Positions 13,186 to 25,806 of a stretch of 64,000 nt of DNA are shown in pieces (positions within the stretch are counted from its first letter, which is position 1; the number at the start of each line of letters is the position of its first letter). The stretch is from contig JASWHV010000008.1 in NCBI GenBank assembly GCA_030760725.1, forward strand, positions 27,934,720-27,998,719, given 5' to 3'. The DNA is from Neostapfia colusana. Taxonomy: Eukaryota > Streptophyta > Magnoliopsida > Poales > Poaceae. The position numbers were made by a program, and so were the translations under genes. Under the pieces are notes generated by a model, which saw nothing but the letters and a program-made list of their open reading frames with translations, was not told where the DNA came from and searched no databases.

Positions 13186-13315
13186 TCCCCCCTTAAAAGA
13201 ATCTCGTCCCAAGATTACAAAAGAAGAGAAAGCGAGGTAATAGGGACTTACCCGTGCTGAGACGCCATGAACTCCGGGTAATTTGAGCGAAGGAATTCCT
13301 CGCTCTCCCACGTCG
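13186..13315 (-). pseudogene. Remnant of element G: polypurine tract and chromodomain tail of integrase
   Basis: Minus strand: the last codons of a gypsy integrase (TTWESEEFLRSNYPEF, stop at 13248-13250), a short 3' untranslated segment, then a polypurine tract (AAGGGGGGA, about 13186-13197) abutting LTR B1. The same tail and PPT occur in element D at 17095-17220. The rest of G's internal region is absent: the sequence passes directly into LTR B2 at 13316, inside the chromodomain coding sequence. Confidence 0.8.
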
Positions 13316-13372
13316 TGTGGGGGACCGGAATCCGCTCATCCAGGATCGCAGAGGGTGGTGCTGCGACCAGGC
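13316..13372 (-). repeat. 57-bp duplicate of the LTR B2 terminus
   Basis: TGTGGGGGACCGGAATCC and the following bases to 13372 repeat as TGTGGCGGATCAGAATCC from 13373. Both copies resemble the start of B1 at 4725. Either the terminal 57 bp is duplicated, or this is the remaining edge of another LTR into which B2 inserted. Confidence 0.75.
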
Positions 13373-16300
13373 TGTGGCGGATCAGAATCCGCTCATCTAG
13401 GATCGCAGAGGGTGGTGCCGCACGATGCGACATCTGATAGCACACATCATGAGGACACATTATATTACATGGGGAAAACCAACTGGAACTGTACAAACTA
13501 GTACAATAGTCAGTTACAAACTAGTGTCTTTATTACACAGCGGAAGTTTCTTTTATACAATTCACGCCCGCCTATCTAGCAAAAGTCGGTTGCCCAGCCC
13601 TAGGGCAACCCACCCTAGCTGCACTCCTCAGCTCAGCGCGGCGTGTACGGCTCCCACTCAGCCGTGGTCCCCGACGGAGGGTACCCCTCGCCGGTGGACT
13701 CGTAACCTGAGTCCGTGGGTGGCTCCTCACCTGAAAAACACTTAAGCAGCAACCGTGAGCACGAGGGCTCAACAAGACTTAACCGACTCATCTAGGCATG
13801 AAACTCTACATGAGGTGTACAATGACATAGGATAGTAACATTGCAGCAAATGGACATGCCTACAAGTTCATCCTTAGCTCATCTTTTAGCCACAAGTTTA
13901 ACAGTTCAGGAATCCAAAATTTAGTAAGCAATATTTGGTGGCACACATGTAACAATACAATTATATCATACAGCAGAATTGACTCATAACATCCCATAAA
14001 TTATCTATGTTACGACGCAGTGAAGAAGCGGTACTCGTTACCGCGAGGGACGGTGAATCAACTCAATATACACCTGCAGGGAAACCCAAAGAGCACGTCA
14101 CGTACGCCCACCCGTGGAGCTGCACAGCACGCTCACTCGATGTTGTACGGGACAACCTTTCACCCAACAGCCCAATTGTCGAACTGGTCACACCGAAACG
14201 GACAGGAGGTTCCCTACACGGAGCATCTCTGTATGCCCGTTAGCAGATTTCCACCTTGCTATCCTTAACCTACAGCTATAAATCGGTGTGCTATGCCTCG
14301 ACGTCCGGAGGTTTAGGTTACATCAGTTTATCGGGGCCTATATATCCGATATGCCTTCGGTACATTCAATACTTGTTCAGCAGGGCCGCACACGGATCGG
14401 TCCTCAATTGACACAGACAGGGCTACGCACACAAGACTTCCTCTTGCTGTGCCCTAGCCCCTGCCTAGTCTCATTTTCATTACTAAAGTGATCTCACATC
14501 ACTCAACCGAACCCGTGTGTCCCAAGCCTAAACTCGCGAGTAGATTCCAACTACTCGACTTGTACCGAAGTCCTATGAATCATTAAGCATAGCCTGTCTA
14601 CTCGAGGTCTTAGACACTACCCTCACTCTTATAGGAAACTTTTGATTATGCAAGTGGGGTTCCATCCATCCTATACCTAATGCACATTCATACTTCATAT
14701 GAAACATGTAGACAAAGCAAAACTTTATAAAAAGGGTTAATGCAAACCCGGGTCTTGCCTTGTTGCTGCTGGTCAGGGGTTAGATCTTCGTCCGGAAGGA
14801 GGAAGTCAAGTACTTCCGGAGTCTCCTCGCCTTCGGCGACTACATGTTAATGATATACTACATGTCAATTCAAATGCAATGTGTAAACTTGAATAAGTAT
14901 TTACTAATAACTTTAGCTAACCCTCCCCTTTGGTTATGAAATTTTTATGGTGGCTTGGTAGCGTCCTAACCAGAGTCTTGACCAAGTTTCATTTGAAACA
15001 AAGTTCATTTGAGCCTTGTAGAAATAAAAGCCTATTTGGTCAATATTTGAGCCTCTATGTAATTCCAGGTGTTTTCATGGCTCCAACCATTACTTTCTGG
15101 AAACTAGAATTTAAGATGGTTCTAATGGGATTGGTTTCATCTAATTTGAAGAATCCTAGAGGAAGTTATGCCCTAAACAAGATTTGAGAAATATGAAAAA
15201 TGTTTCTGTACATTTTTCTATTTTCTCAGGGCAGTTCTCTTAATCATCCCATCAGGGGGACTAAATAACTTGGATGAGTATGAAAATATTTCTGTGACTC
15301 AAGGATTTTCCAATGAACCTCTCAGCCAAATTTCAGAGGTTTAATTCTCCAGATAAAGTTCCCAACAATTTAAAGTTTAGGGAATTAATTCTGGAGAACT
15401 ATTAGGATTCATGAGCTGATATTGGTATTGATGGAAAGTACTCAGAATCCTGAGTTCAGCAAAATTTGGTTCACTTAATTTGGAGTTTCCTAGTAAAATT
15501 TCTATGCATTTGAAGTTTGAACTAAAACTGGAAATTCCCAAAATTTTTAAACTCTGCGGGTGGGGCCCACTATACAGTATCGTCTTCTTCCCCACGCCAA
15601 CGGCTCGCTGCGGTGATATACTCCGGTGAGATCCTCGGACCCCGCCTTTCCTGCGTTCCCCAGCCCAGAGACTTGCCGCCTCCCCCTTTTGGACCACGGG
15701 CAGCTCATCCCCGAGGTCGGCCGGGGGCTCCGGTTTCCGGAAACCTATCGGCGACGGGCAGCAGCGATGGTTGGGGTTCGGCAACGTCGCCCTCCTGCTA
15801 GTAGAGCTCAAACACTTCGGTCTTTCGCCCTAGAGCACCATGGTGACCTCCTAAATCCCGGCGTGGACTCAATTCAGCTCCACTGAGGCCACAACTACGA
15901 GTTCATCGGCGACCTAAGCTGAAAATCGGCGCCGATGCAAAACCTCGAAGAACCTCACCCAGACTCAATGGTCTTTGATCCTAGAGACGCGTGGACGAGT
16001 GTAGATCACGTCTTTAGCTTGGTATAGTTAGTGGTGACCTACTTGCTACGAATTCCCGGATTTCGCGTGGCTCGGTTCTAAACACCCCGACCCGCTAATC
16101 CACCAAATTCTATGCCGATCGTGCGAGAGAGAGGGCGAGGTCAGTACGGTTGTGATCAGCACCTCGGAGCGGACTTTTCTTGTGTAGCTCGTCGGGCACA
16201 AGAGCACCTGTGCTGCTCGGGCGCCAGTGATCAGCGAGGTCGGCCGGACGGAATGTTTCGGTCGTGCGAAGGAGAACAGAGAGCGCGAGGATTGCACGTG

Positions 16301-17094
16301 GTGGTGTGGCTACTCGGTCCCGGCATCTCACCTGCGTCCTTAGCCTCACCCCCAAGCAGGAGGTGGCACCGGTTGAGGCAGTCGGGCGCCGGTGCAATCG
16401 CGCTGGCGCGCACGCGGGGCTTCGGCCGAAGGAAATATCACCCGAGGGAAACTTCAGACTGAAGTCTGCTGACATGTGGGCCTCCCGTCTAATTTATTTT
16501 TCCACTTTTTCATTTCTGTTTTTGCTGAATATATCCCCAGCTACTCACCATTGAATGTGAACCTTAGCCCCCAAGTGTTGGTTTGAATTTGAGTTTCAAA
16601 TTTGAACTTGGTTGGCTAAGTTTGCTTCATGTTTGAACTGAAATTCAAATTCAGTTTTTCAATTTTTGCAAATTTAGCTCACAACAAGATGAACTCAATC
16701 GGGATGAAAATTGGTGGGCTAACTCAGAAAAATGTGCTGAGTTTGAATATTAAGCTAACTTTTGAGTTTGAGGGATGAAAGTTGCTGAAATTTGAATTTA
16801 CATTCAAATTGGCCTCTTTTTCAAATGCCTCCAAAATTGCCTCAAAAAGTGTTGGTTTTGCATGAAACTTGGCTTGAACCTTCCCAAGACTTTTTAAGTC
16901 CTAGGGGTGAGCTCAACCTCTCATGTTCATGTGTAGAAATCCTACTTTATGAAGGTTAGGGCTTTCTCCTTTCATCGCTCTTTTGATAGAGGTTACTTGC
17001 TCTTTACAATTTTTCACAAGATATCCACAACAAAAACTGTGGTGTTGTGGGGTGATGAAAAGTTTTTGCAAGTCCCTTTTCTTGGGCTTTTACA
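13373..17094 (-). repeat. LTR B2 (3' LTR of element D)
   Basis: About 3.7 kb. It begins TGTGGCGG and ends GGGCTTTTACA next to a polypurine tract. The ends (13373-14830 and 16480-17094) match B1 and B3 closely, while the central 1.6 kb is clearly different. No gene. The ORFs near 15600-16500 are in a GC-rich part on both strands without recognisable product. Confidence 0.8.
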
Positions 17095-17112
17095 TCCCTG
17101 CCCCCTTAAAAG
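17095..17112 (-). promoter_or_regulatory. Polypurine tract of element D
   Basis: Minus strand TTTTAAGGGGGCAGGGA directly before the LTR start TGTAAAAGCCC. It would prime plus-strand cDNA synthesis. It marks B2 as the 3' LTR of the integrase-bearing element to its right. Confidence 0.75.
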
Positions 17113-17160
17113 AATCTCGTTCCGAGATTACAAAAGAAGAGACAGCGATGTAACAGGGAC

Positions 17161-18579
17161 TTACCCGTGCTCAGACGTCATGAACTCTGGGTAATTTGAG
17201 CGAAGGAATTCCTCGCTCTCCCACGTCGCTTCTTCGGCGGTGTGGTTGCTCCAGAGTATCTTTTAGAACCACAATGTTCGGCTACGCGTGGTTCGGGCTT
17301 TCTCCTCGATAATCGCCATCGGATATTCATCATACATTAAATCCGGTTGCAGCTCGCTGATGTCTTCGGTAGGAACAGTAGCGGTATGCTTCAGACATTT
17401 TCTCAGTTGTGAAACATGGAAAACGTCATGGACACCAGCAAGAGATGCCGGTAGCTCCAGCCTATACGCCGCTGGTCCACACTTCTCGGTGATAGCATAG
17501 GGTCCAATAAAACGGGGAGCGAGTTTCCCCTTCACACCGAACCGGTGCACGCATTTCATCGGAGACACACGGAGATACACGTGTTCCCCGATGTCAAAGT
17601 GCAGCGATCTACGCCTCTTATCAGCGTAGCTTTTCTGCCAGGATTGAGCGGCCTTCAAGTTGGCTTGAATCATCCGAATGCGCTCTTCGGCGTCGCTCAC
17701 CACATCAACCCCGAAGGTGACCCTTTCACCGGACTCGCACCAGTTTAATGGGGTGCGGCACTTGCGACCGTAGAGAGCTTCGTAGGGTGCCATCTTGATA
17801 CTCGCCTGATAGCTGTTATTGTACGAGAATTCCGCCAACGGTAGGTGATCATCCCAGTTCCTACCATGGTGGATGGCACATGCTCTCAACATGTCTTCTA
17901 GTACTTGATTCACCCTCTCTGTTTGGCCATCGGTCAGAAGGTGATAGGCGGAGCTCCTGATCAGCTTAGTACCCAATGCAGCGTGTAGCTGCTCCCAAAA
18001 GCGAGATACAAATAATGCACCTCGATCCGAGACGATGGTCTTGGGTACCCCATATAAGCATAGAATCTTTGCTATGTACAGCTCCGCATATTTACTAGCA
18101 TTGTAATGTGTATGCACCGGGATGAAGTGAGCCGTCTTGGTTAACCGGTCAACGATTACCCAAATGGAATCATGCTTGTTGGAAGTCAGGGGCAATCCCA
18201 CAATGAAATCCATGCTCACATCTTCCCATTTCCATGCTGGAATTTTCAGGGGTTGTAGCAGCCCTGATTTCTTCATATGATCAGCTTTCACTCGTCTACA
18301 CGTATCGCACTCGGATAAAAACTTAGCTACCTCCCGCTTCATCTGTGTCCACCAAAATTTCTTTTTCAAATCTTGGTACATTTTTTTGCTGCCCGGATGA
18401 ATGGAGTATTTAGACAAGTGAGCTTCATCGAGGATCTTCCTCAGTTCCATATCCCGGGGTACGACTATGCGGTCAATGAACAATAGCGTCCCCTCATCAT
18501 CCTTCCGGAAACATTTGATCTCCCCATTGTCTATCCGTCTTCGGAGATGTGCCATACCCTTATCAATCTTCTGAGCTGC
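17161..18579 (-). pseudogene. Element D integrase with C-terminal chromodomain (interrupted by element F)
   Basis: Integrase inserts the element cDNA into the chromosome. Visible on the minus strand: an H-H-C-C zinc domain (DEAHLSKYSIHPGSKKMY, then CDTCRRVKAD), then the DDE core (MDFIVGLPLTSNKHDS, IVSDRGALF and TDGQTERVNQVLEDM), the plant chromovirus motif MAPYEALYGRKCRTPLNW, the GKLAPRFIGPY block, and a chromodomain (KILWSNHTAEEATWESEEFL) that recognises methylated histone tails in this family. A TAA at 17263-17265 interrupts the chromodomain. The natural stop is at 17161-17163. Upstream the frame is cut by element F at 18579 and continues at 31513. Confidence 0.88.
18575..18579. repeat. Target-site duplication GCTGC (left) of element F
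   Basis: GCTGC directly before TGTCACACCC. Matches 31508-31512 after the other LTR end GTGTTACA. Confidence 0.93.
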
Positions 18580-18676
18580 TGTCACACCCGGTTCCTCTGA
18601 AGAGCAACCGAGTTAATATCACATGTGTGCCAGGATCATTCTCTGATACATGTGATGACAAATAGTGAAGCATCAT

Positions 18677-18682
18677 TTTATT
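18677..18682 (-). terminator. Polyadenylation signal AATAAA in 3' LTR of F
   Basis: AATAAA on the minus strand (TTTATT on plus) in the context GTAATAAAATG. The identical context is present in the other LTR at 28036-28041. Confidence 0.5.
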
Positions 18683-21066
18683 ACAAGCCAAGTGTTCAGA
18701 TATAAATAAGTCTTACAGAGCATAATGTCTCGATGGACAATAATATGTTCATAACATGTAAATAAAACAGCAGCGGAAATATAGATCTTGTGGGCTCCGT
18801 CACAGGCGTTGCCCGGGGGACTCCGTGAACCTAGAATCCTTCTTCGGGTCCGAAGTCTTGGTCATTGAACACCACATCATCCCCTTGACCTGAGCAGCAA
18901 TTTAAATCAACAGAAAAGCAAGCTTGAGTACCGGTTGGTACTCAGCAAGTGTGGGAAAGTTATGTTATGCATGGCTAGAGCAAGGAGAGGTTGAACTCTT
19001 GGTTAAGGCGCTACGCAATTAATACCTATCACCTTAGCTTATTAAGCACCTACATTACTACACAGGTGAAATGGTCCCAATCCCTCAACCCATCACCAAT
19101 ATCAAGTAACCATAATCTCATCTCCAATGTTAAGCTTCCCGCTTAACATCCTCAACTTCCCAATTCATCATCCTCTAATCACGAATAAGTCCAAGCCGCT
19201 CTTGACCGTGAGCACGGCTGTCATGACTGTTTTGACTCTGCAGAGTTTGCACCACTGTACCCACATGTAGTGATTTCATCCCCCGTTGTCGGGTGGACTA
19301 AAAGAACCTCCATTATGCCAGTGGCCGTGAACCACGTTCACACTTCCCAGGTGTGTAGCTAGGATATCACTAGGAGGACTTTACAAAGGGATTCCTGACG
19401 AGCGTGGGCCCACTAAGGTTTCACCCCTAACAGCATACAAGAGGCTCCAACCCCGCTGCAGTGGCCCCCTCTTGAGCCTTGCGGTTCATATGGTAGTCCA
19501 GCTGACACCTATTCCCCGCACCATCCAAACACCCATACTACGCCGGTGATACACCTAATTAATTGGCCAAGCTGCCCCATCTCAGCATGTGGTTGGCACG
19601 GTAAAGCTAGGTTACATGCTCCATGAACCGGTCCTTAGGATCTAGGCAAGTACTAAACACAAACCCGAGTCTCGTGCACCCAACACCAACCAAATCATCC
19701 AACTTGCCTCGATCCCTACCTCTACATAACTCATAATATCTCATACAATAGTAAGGTAAATAAGTTGATGATCTCATATCCCACTTATCCCATTCTAAGC
19801 ATGGCTAAGCATAAGCATATAAATAAATGACATAATAAAATAAATCGCAACCCAGGCTACAAGGAAATAAGATAATGAAAATCTTGGGAAACTTCCTAGC
19901 TTGGGTATCATATTCCAAATTGACAATGTAAATTAATTCTAGCTACACATCTTAGTATAGGATCAAAGTGGTCAAGGACACTTGCCTTCTTCCTGCTGCT
20001 CCGGGAATGGAAAGTCTTGGTCTTGAAAGGTGAGAACCTGCTCTGGGGCTGGTTCTACTCATGCCAATACACATAGCAAAAGAAAACAACAATCCATAAG
20101 CCATAGTCCACACTTTCACTCATGCAAACCACACATACATACATATGAAAGTCATTCACATTTCTAGGTGTTGTGGTTACCCTAGATGTGTTGCTTTTAG
20201 GTCTACATGCACTTTTAAACATATATATCATTTCTAACTTTAGTATTCAGATTTCTAATTGCACACTATATATGAATTTCCAATTTGAACAAATTCTCTA
20301 TATTTAATTAATACACTTCTTAGCCACAAAATTTGCATGAAAGAAAGTTTCCTACTCAAAATAGGTTTTTAGATCTTCTACAAAATTTAATTTGAAGTTT
20401 TGGAATTGAAGACCTCATTTAACATTTTCTAATTATGCATACCTATTCTTCCTATATTTTCAGATCTATTTTCTATGCCTAAAAGTGAACTTTAATACTA
20501 AACTAGTAAGACATATCACCTAAATAGACTAGGTTCTAATCTAAAATGTTCAATAAAATATTTTTGAACTTCCTCTCTGATGGGGATCAAATTAAATTTG
20601 TTTTACCCATTTTCAGAATTACTTCCTAGCCTAAAAATGTATTTCCAGAAATAATAAAACTAGGCAGCACTTAGTCAAATCTCATTTCATCCTAAAATCA
20701 GCTTTTAACTCATTCTAAAGGTTTTCCAAGTGCTAGGAAAATTTAAATTCGTATTTGCACATGTGTTTGCATCACCATTTAAATTTAACTCCTAATCACA
20801 TGTTCAATTTTCTGAATTTAATTTCCTATACGGTCTGAAGTGCAAATCCTCCCTACTGCAGGGTTTAATTTACTATTTCCTAAATTTTCAGGGGCCTACT
20901 TACACAAAACAGAGAGGTTTTCTTAATTTTTATTAAGTCCAGGGGCTAAAACTGATTTTTAAATGAATTTACATGAATTTCTTCAAGTCTAGGGGCTAGA
21001 TCAGAAGGTTCCGGGGCTAGCTCGTGTTTTTCGAGGTCTCCAGGGGGTAGCGCGTAAGAATCCCAG

Positions 21067-21074
21067 CCTTTATA
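21067..21074 (-). promoter_or_regulatory. TATA box in 3' LTR of F
   Basis: TATAAAGG on the minus strand within CATTATAAAGGCTGGG. Conserved in the 5' LTR at 30425-30432. Its place roughly mid-LTR fits a U3/R boundary. Confidence 0.55.
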
Positions 21075-22117
21075 ATGTGGGGATGACGTGGACCGTCCAA
21101 TTTTAAATGGAGGGTCACGATTAGATTGCGAAGGGGTACGCCGGGTTCCTATTATGCGTCACATGATTTAAAATAGACGGCCCACAAGAGGCCACGTCGC
21201 TCCTGGCCCACAAGAGGCGCAATCTCGCCGGCGAGGTTGCGGATCTTCATCTACAGACGCTAACACCCGCCCTTTTGGTAGCAAACGGCAGAGGGGAGGT
21301 AGGGGGCCTCACCTCAGTGGTTTTCTTCATCCCTATGTGGCTAGATGGGGTCGGCGGCGAGCTTCAACGGCGATGGTCTTCGGTGCACGTCGAAGTGGCA
21401 GTTGGGGCGGTGATCCCTTCGAGCTCTCGGGTCGTGACGCTTCACTGGGGTCTAGATATGGCACACCGATGATTAGGGTGGATCGAAACCGTGTAATTCA
21501 AAGGTTTCGCCGGCCAGCGGCGGCGGTACACACCGGCGAGTGTCGGGTTGGTTGTTTCCGGCGGTGTTTCCCTCCGGGGTCGGCGTCTACAGCTTGCACG
21601 CGGTGCTGCGGGGTCATAAGATCGGTTTGACTGAGGGAAGCGGCGATGCCCTCGGGAATTTCTAAACTCAACGGCGGCGGCGCTCACCGAGAGAGAAACT
21701 GTTCATGCGAGGGGAGGGCGGCGGGGTCATCTGTTTTATCAGGGCCAGGAGCACAGGGGTTTATTGCGATCGAGCAGGACGGCGCGATGGATTCGGGGTT
21801 GGGTTGAGCGCGAGGAATCCGGGAGTGGGGGCGCGTGCGATCGGGTACGAAGGAACCGGAGCGGTTGGGGGCGCGAGGGGAAGGAGATGACACGCAGGTC
21901 CCGCGTGTCAGAGAGAGGGAGAGGTGGAGAAGCGCGCGCGGGTTTTGGGCCGGCTTAGATGGGTTTCGGCCCACTGGCCATTTTTCTTTTTCCTTTTCCT
22001 TTTCTTTTTCTATTTTGATTTAAATTTGAATTCCAGTTTGAATTTGAATTGCTTCACCACATGCAATACGTCCAAAATATTTAAATTCCCCTCTTTAGCA
22101 GGTTTTGGGGTGTTACA

Positions 22118-22132
22118 ACTCTACCCCCCTTA
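22118..22132 (-). promoter_or_regulatory. Polypurine tract of element F
   Basis: Minus strand AAGGGGGGTAGAGT next to the LTR start TGTAACACCCC. Primer for plus-strand DNA synthesis. Confidence 0.8.
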
Positions 22133-22202
22133 AAAAAAATCTCGTCCTCAAGATTGGTGACTCTAGGAAAACAATTCTAAACTGTGTTTTAAGCTCGTCT
22201 TC

Positions 22203-23330
22203 TCACTCCCATGTGGCTTCTTCTTCCGAGTGATGCTTCCACTGCACCTTGCACATTCGGATTCTTTTATTTCTTGTGAGGCGTTCCATTGTCTCCAAAA
22301 TCTTGACTGGTTGCTCGGCATAAGAAAGATCCTCTTGTACGTCCACCTCATTCATGGGTAACATCTCTTCGGGTGTTCTTAAACATTTCTTGAGTTGTGA
22401 CACATGGAATACATCGTGCACATCCGATGGGCGAGCCGGTAGTTCTAGTTGATATGCCACTTCGTCTTTCCTCTCCAGAATCTGGAAGGGTCCGATGTAT
22501 CGAGGTGATAATTTCCCTTTCACCTTGAATCGACAAAGTCCTCGTATAGGGGATACCTTGAGATAGACATAGTCCCCCATGTTGAAAATAAGCTCTCTTC
22601 TCCGTACATCGGCATAACTCTTTTGTCGGGTCTGGGCTATCCTCAAGTTGTGAATTTCCCTCACTTTCGCCTCGGCTTCTTGTAGTACCTCGGGCCCAAA
22701 CACTTTACTTTCCTCTGTTTGGTTCCAAAATAGTGGAGTTCTGCACTTCCTCCCATACAACGCCTCAAATGGTGACATCTTCATACTAGCCTGATAGCTG
22801 TTGTTGTAGGAGAACTCCGCATACGGTATGTTCTTATCCCAACTCCTATTGTTCTTGAGTGCACAAGCTCTCAGCATATCCTCAAGGATTTGATTGGTTC
22901 TTTCCGTCTGCCCGTCAGTCTAGGAGTGATAGACAGAATTAAAATTCAGATGAGTTCCCATGGTTTCATGTAACTTCTGCCAGAACCTTGAGGTGAACTG
23001 TGTCCCTCGATCTGACACTATCTTCTTTGGCACTCCATGAAAACTTACGATTCTTGACATGTACAATTCTGCCAATTTGGATCCACTGTAGCTTTCCTTA
23101 ACGGGGATGAAATGAGCTACCTTAGTTAGCCTGTCGATGATGACCCATATCGAATTATATCCTGATTGGGTCCTGGGTAGTCCCACTATGAAATCCATAC
23201 CGATTTCCTCCCATTTCCATTCAGGCACTTTCAGTGGTTGCAACAGTCTCGCGGGTCATTGATGTGCTGCTTTCACCAACTGATATGTGTCACATAGGGC
23301 AACATGTTCCGCAACATCTCGCTTCATGCC
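22203..23330 (-). pseudogene. Element F integrase core and chromodomain
   Basis: Minus-strand integrase pieces. 22920-23243 holds MDFIVGLPRTQSGYNS and IVSDRGTQFTSRFW (first two catalytic Asp). It ends at a TAG (22920-22922) in the place of the Gln of Y-H-P-Q-T-D-G-Q-T, consistent with a C-to-T change. 22203-22877 continues with MLRACAL, the block SPFEALYGRKCRTPLFW, GKLSPRYIGPF, and a chromodomain ending VQWKHHSEEEATWE. A second stop near 23260 separates it from the zinc domain. Inactive but clearly a chromovirus integrase. Confidence 0.88.
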
Positions 23331-24574
23331 ATACCACCAATATCTGCCTCGAGGTCATGATACATCTTCGTACTCCTAGGATGAATGGAATAGTCGGAAT
23401 CATGAGCCTCCTTCAAAATCAGTTCACGGATCTCCTTTACCTCAGGCACACAGATTGTTTTCCCACGCCACACCGTACCTTGTTCATCCTCTCTGAATCC
23501 AGGAGCTTTATTCTCTTTGATGAGTTCTCTGATTTCTTGTATCTTCTCATCATTCTTCTGACCGTTGCGTATGTCTTGCTCCAATGTGGAGTCCACTTCC
23601 ATGGCGATGGCCTCACCACTATTCACCAGACATAAATTGAGTTTTGCAATCTCTTCCTTCAATTCTGTAGGCATGTCCTTTGAACTCAACATGTTGACCT
23701 GCACCTTCCGGCTTAAAGCATCAGCCACGACGTTCGCTTTTCCAGGATGATAGTTGATGCCCACATCAAAGTCGTTGATTAGCTCTAACCATCTCCTTTG
23801 TCTGAGATTGAGATCTATCTGTGTAAAAATGTACTTTAAGCTCTTATGATCCGTATATATTTCTGTCCTCTTTCCCATCAAGTAATGCCACTAAATCTTC
23901 AATGTGTGTACCACTGCGGCTAGCTCTAGGTCATGCGTAGGATAGTTCTTCTCGTGTTTTCGGATCTTCCGGGACGCATAAGCAACGACATGTCCCTCTT
24001 GCATGAGAACACATCCCAACCCGTGTCCATATGCATCGCAATACACTGAAAAATTCTTCTGCATATCTGGCATAACTAGCACTGGGGCTGTTGTCAATCC
24101 TTTCTTCAGTTCTTGAAAACTCGTCTCACACTCCGGTGTCCATGTGAATGTGATTCCCTTCTCTAACAATTTAGTGAGGGGTCTTGAGATCTTGGAGAAA
24201 CCCTCAATGAACCGTCGATAATACCCAGCCAATCCTAAGAAGCTTCGAATTTCCCCGACATTTTCAGGTGTCTTCCACTTTTGCACATCCTCGATCTCGG
24301 CGGGATCTACGGAGATTCCTCCCTCCGAGATTATATGTCCTAAGAAGGGAACTCTCTTTAGCCAAAACTCACACTTGCTCAACTTGGCATATAGTTGGTG
24401 TTCTCTCAGCTTTTGCAACACCAGTCTTAAATGTCTCTCATGTTCTTCTTCATCTTTGGAAAAGACGAGGATGTCATCAATGAAAACAACCACAAATTTA
24501 TCCAGATATTCCATGAATACCTTTTTCATAAGGTACATGAAATATGCCGGGGCATTAGTTAGCCCGAACGGCAT
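23324..24574 (-). pseudogene. Element F RT C-terminal half, RNase H and integrase zinc domain
   Basis: 24574-23891 has the RT palm with the catalytic box FVVVFIDDILVFSKDEEEH, the connection LGHIISEGGISVDPAEIE, and the start of RNase H (YCDAYGHGLGCVLMQEGHVVAYASR). A TAG at 23891-23893 falls where the family has Trp (K-I-W), another transition-type stop. 23881-23324 continues RNase H (TDHKSLKYIFTQ, YHPGKANVVADALSRK) into the integrase N-terminus. RNase H removes the RNA template during cDNA synthesis. Confidence 0.87.
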
Positions 24575-25060
24575 GCCGGTGTATTCATACAGCCCGTACC
24601 GAGATACGAAAGCTGTCTTTGGAATGTCAGTTTACCTTATCTTCAGTTTGTGGTATCCCGACCTGAGATCAATTTTTGAGAATACACACGCTCCCCTCAA
24701 CTGGTCAAATAGGTCTTCAATGCGGGGTATTGGGTACTTGTTCTTTATGGTTACTTCATTCAATGCACGGTAGTCTATGCATAACCTTTGGGTTCCGTCC
24801 TTCTTGGGCACAAATATCACTGGAGCTCCCCATGGTGAGGAACTAGGACGAATATACCTCTTCTCTGTCAATTCTCTTAAATGTTCCTTGAGCTCTTCCA
24901 GCTGTTTGGAGTCCATCCGGTAAGGCCTCTTGTATATTGGGGCTGTTCCGGGCACTAGTTCAATCGCGAATTCCACTTCACAGTCGGGAGGCATACCTGG
25001 CAACTCCTCCGGAAAAACATCTGGATACTCCCTGATAGTCCTTATCTCTTCCACTTCCAC
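24575..25060 (-). pseudogene. Element F reverse transcriptase N-terminal half
   Basis: Reads YPDVFPEELPGMPPDCEVEF, then RPYRMDSKQLEELKEHLREL, RPSSSPWGAPVIFVPKKDG, CIDYRALNEVTIKNKYPIPR and FSKIDLRSGYHKLKIR, then a stop at 24632-24634. These are the fingers and first palm motifs of a gypsy RT. The frame resumes in the downstream part at 24574. Confidence 0.87.
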
Positions 25061-25093
25061 CTCAATTTGATTGAGTTTAATGTCCCTCCTAGG

Positions 25094-25800
25094 TTATTGC
25101 ACGGCTATGAACTTCACTTTTGTGCCGCTAGGGTGAGTTAGTTCCACCGTTCTTGTCGAACAATGGATGATTCCTTTATGTTTAGTCAACCAATCCATAC
25201 CCAAAATAATATCTATCCCTTGTGAGTCTATCACTATGAGGTTTGCAGTAAATACTACCCCATTAATGTCTAGATTCACCCTGGGACACACTTGTCTTGT
25301 CCTTATTTCTGCCCCTAGAGAGTTCACTGCTAACATATGGTTCATTTGTGTTGTTGCTAGATCATGCTTCTTAACAAGCCCTTGAGCAATGAACGAGTGG
25401 GTAGCACCAGAATCAAACAATAGGGTTGCAATGTGTAAATTTGCAGGAAACTTACCAATTACCACATCAGGTGCCTCTTGCGCTTCCTCCATGGTCACGT
25501 GGTTCACCCGTCCTCGCATCACATTCTGCTCTTGTGGCTGCATGGGCTTCTTCTTTGGGCACTTATGAGCGTAGTGCCCCACTTCACCACAGTTGAAGCA
25601 TTGCACCCCAACTTTAGGTGCCTGGCCTTTGCTATCTTGGGGTTGGTTCTGTGGCCCTTGTCCTGCTGGTCGAGGTTGATAAGTGGGGCATGGCTGTTGC
25701 ACAAACTGACGCTGCGGCTGTACTGGTGCTGATGGAGGCCTGAAGTTCGGGTTGTACCCTCTCGGCGCTGGGTAGGGTATACAGCACGGCTCGTCTGCCC
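25094..25800 (-). pseudogene. Element F gag C-terminus (zinc knuckle) and aspartic protease
   Basis: The segment 25702-25094 reads a CCHC knuckle (CFNCGEVGHYAHKC, about 25560-25600), then an aspartic protease with the intact catalytic motif LLFDSGATHSFIA and the second conserved block IVIDSQGIDIILGMDWL. The protease would cut the Gag-Pol precursor. A stop follows at 25094-25096 before RT. A frameshift near 25750-25800 separates it from the rest of gag. Confidence 0.87.
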
Positions 25801-25806
25801 TGCAGG

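Larger units (their letters stand above)
18580..22117 (-). repeat. 3' LTR of element F
   Basis: Starts TGTCACACCC and ends GGGGTGTTACA on plus. Closely matches 27939-31507. One structural difference lies at about 21180-21225, where a short string (CCCACAAGAGGC) is repeated in place of a GC-rich segment of about 35 bases present in the other LTR. A pyrimidine-rich run of TTTTCC units lies near 21980-22015. No gene. The ORFs at 21275-22023 are LTR artefacts repeated in the other LTR. Confidence 0.93.
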
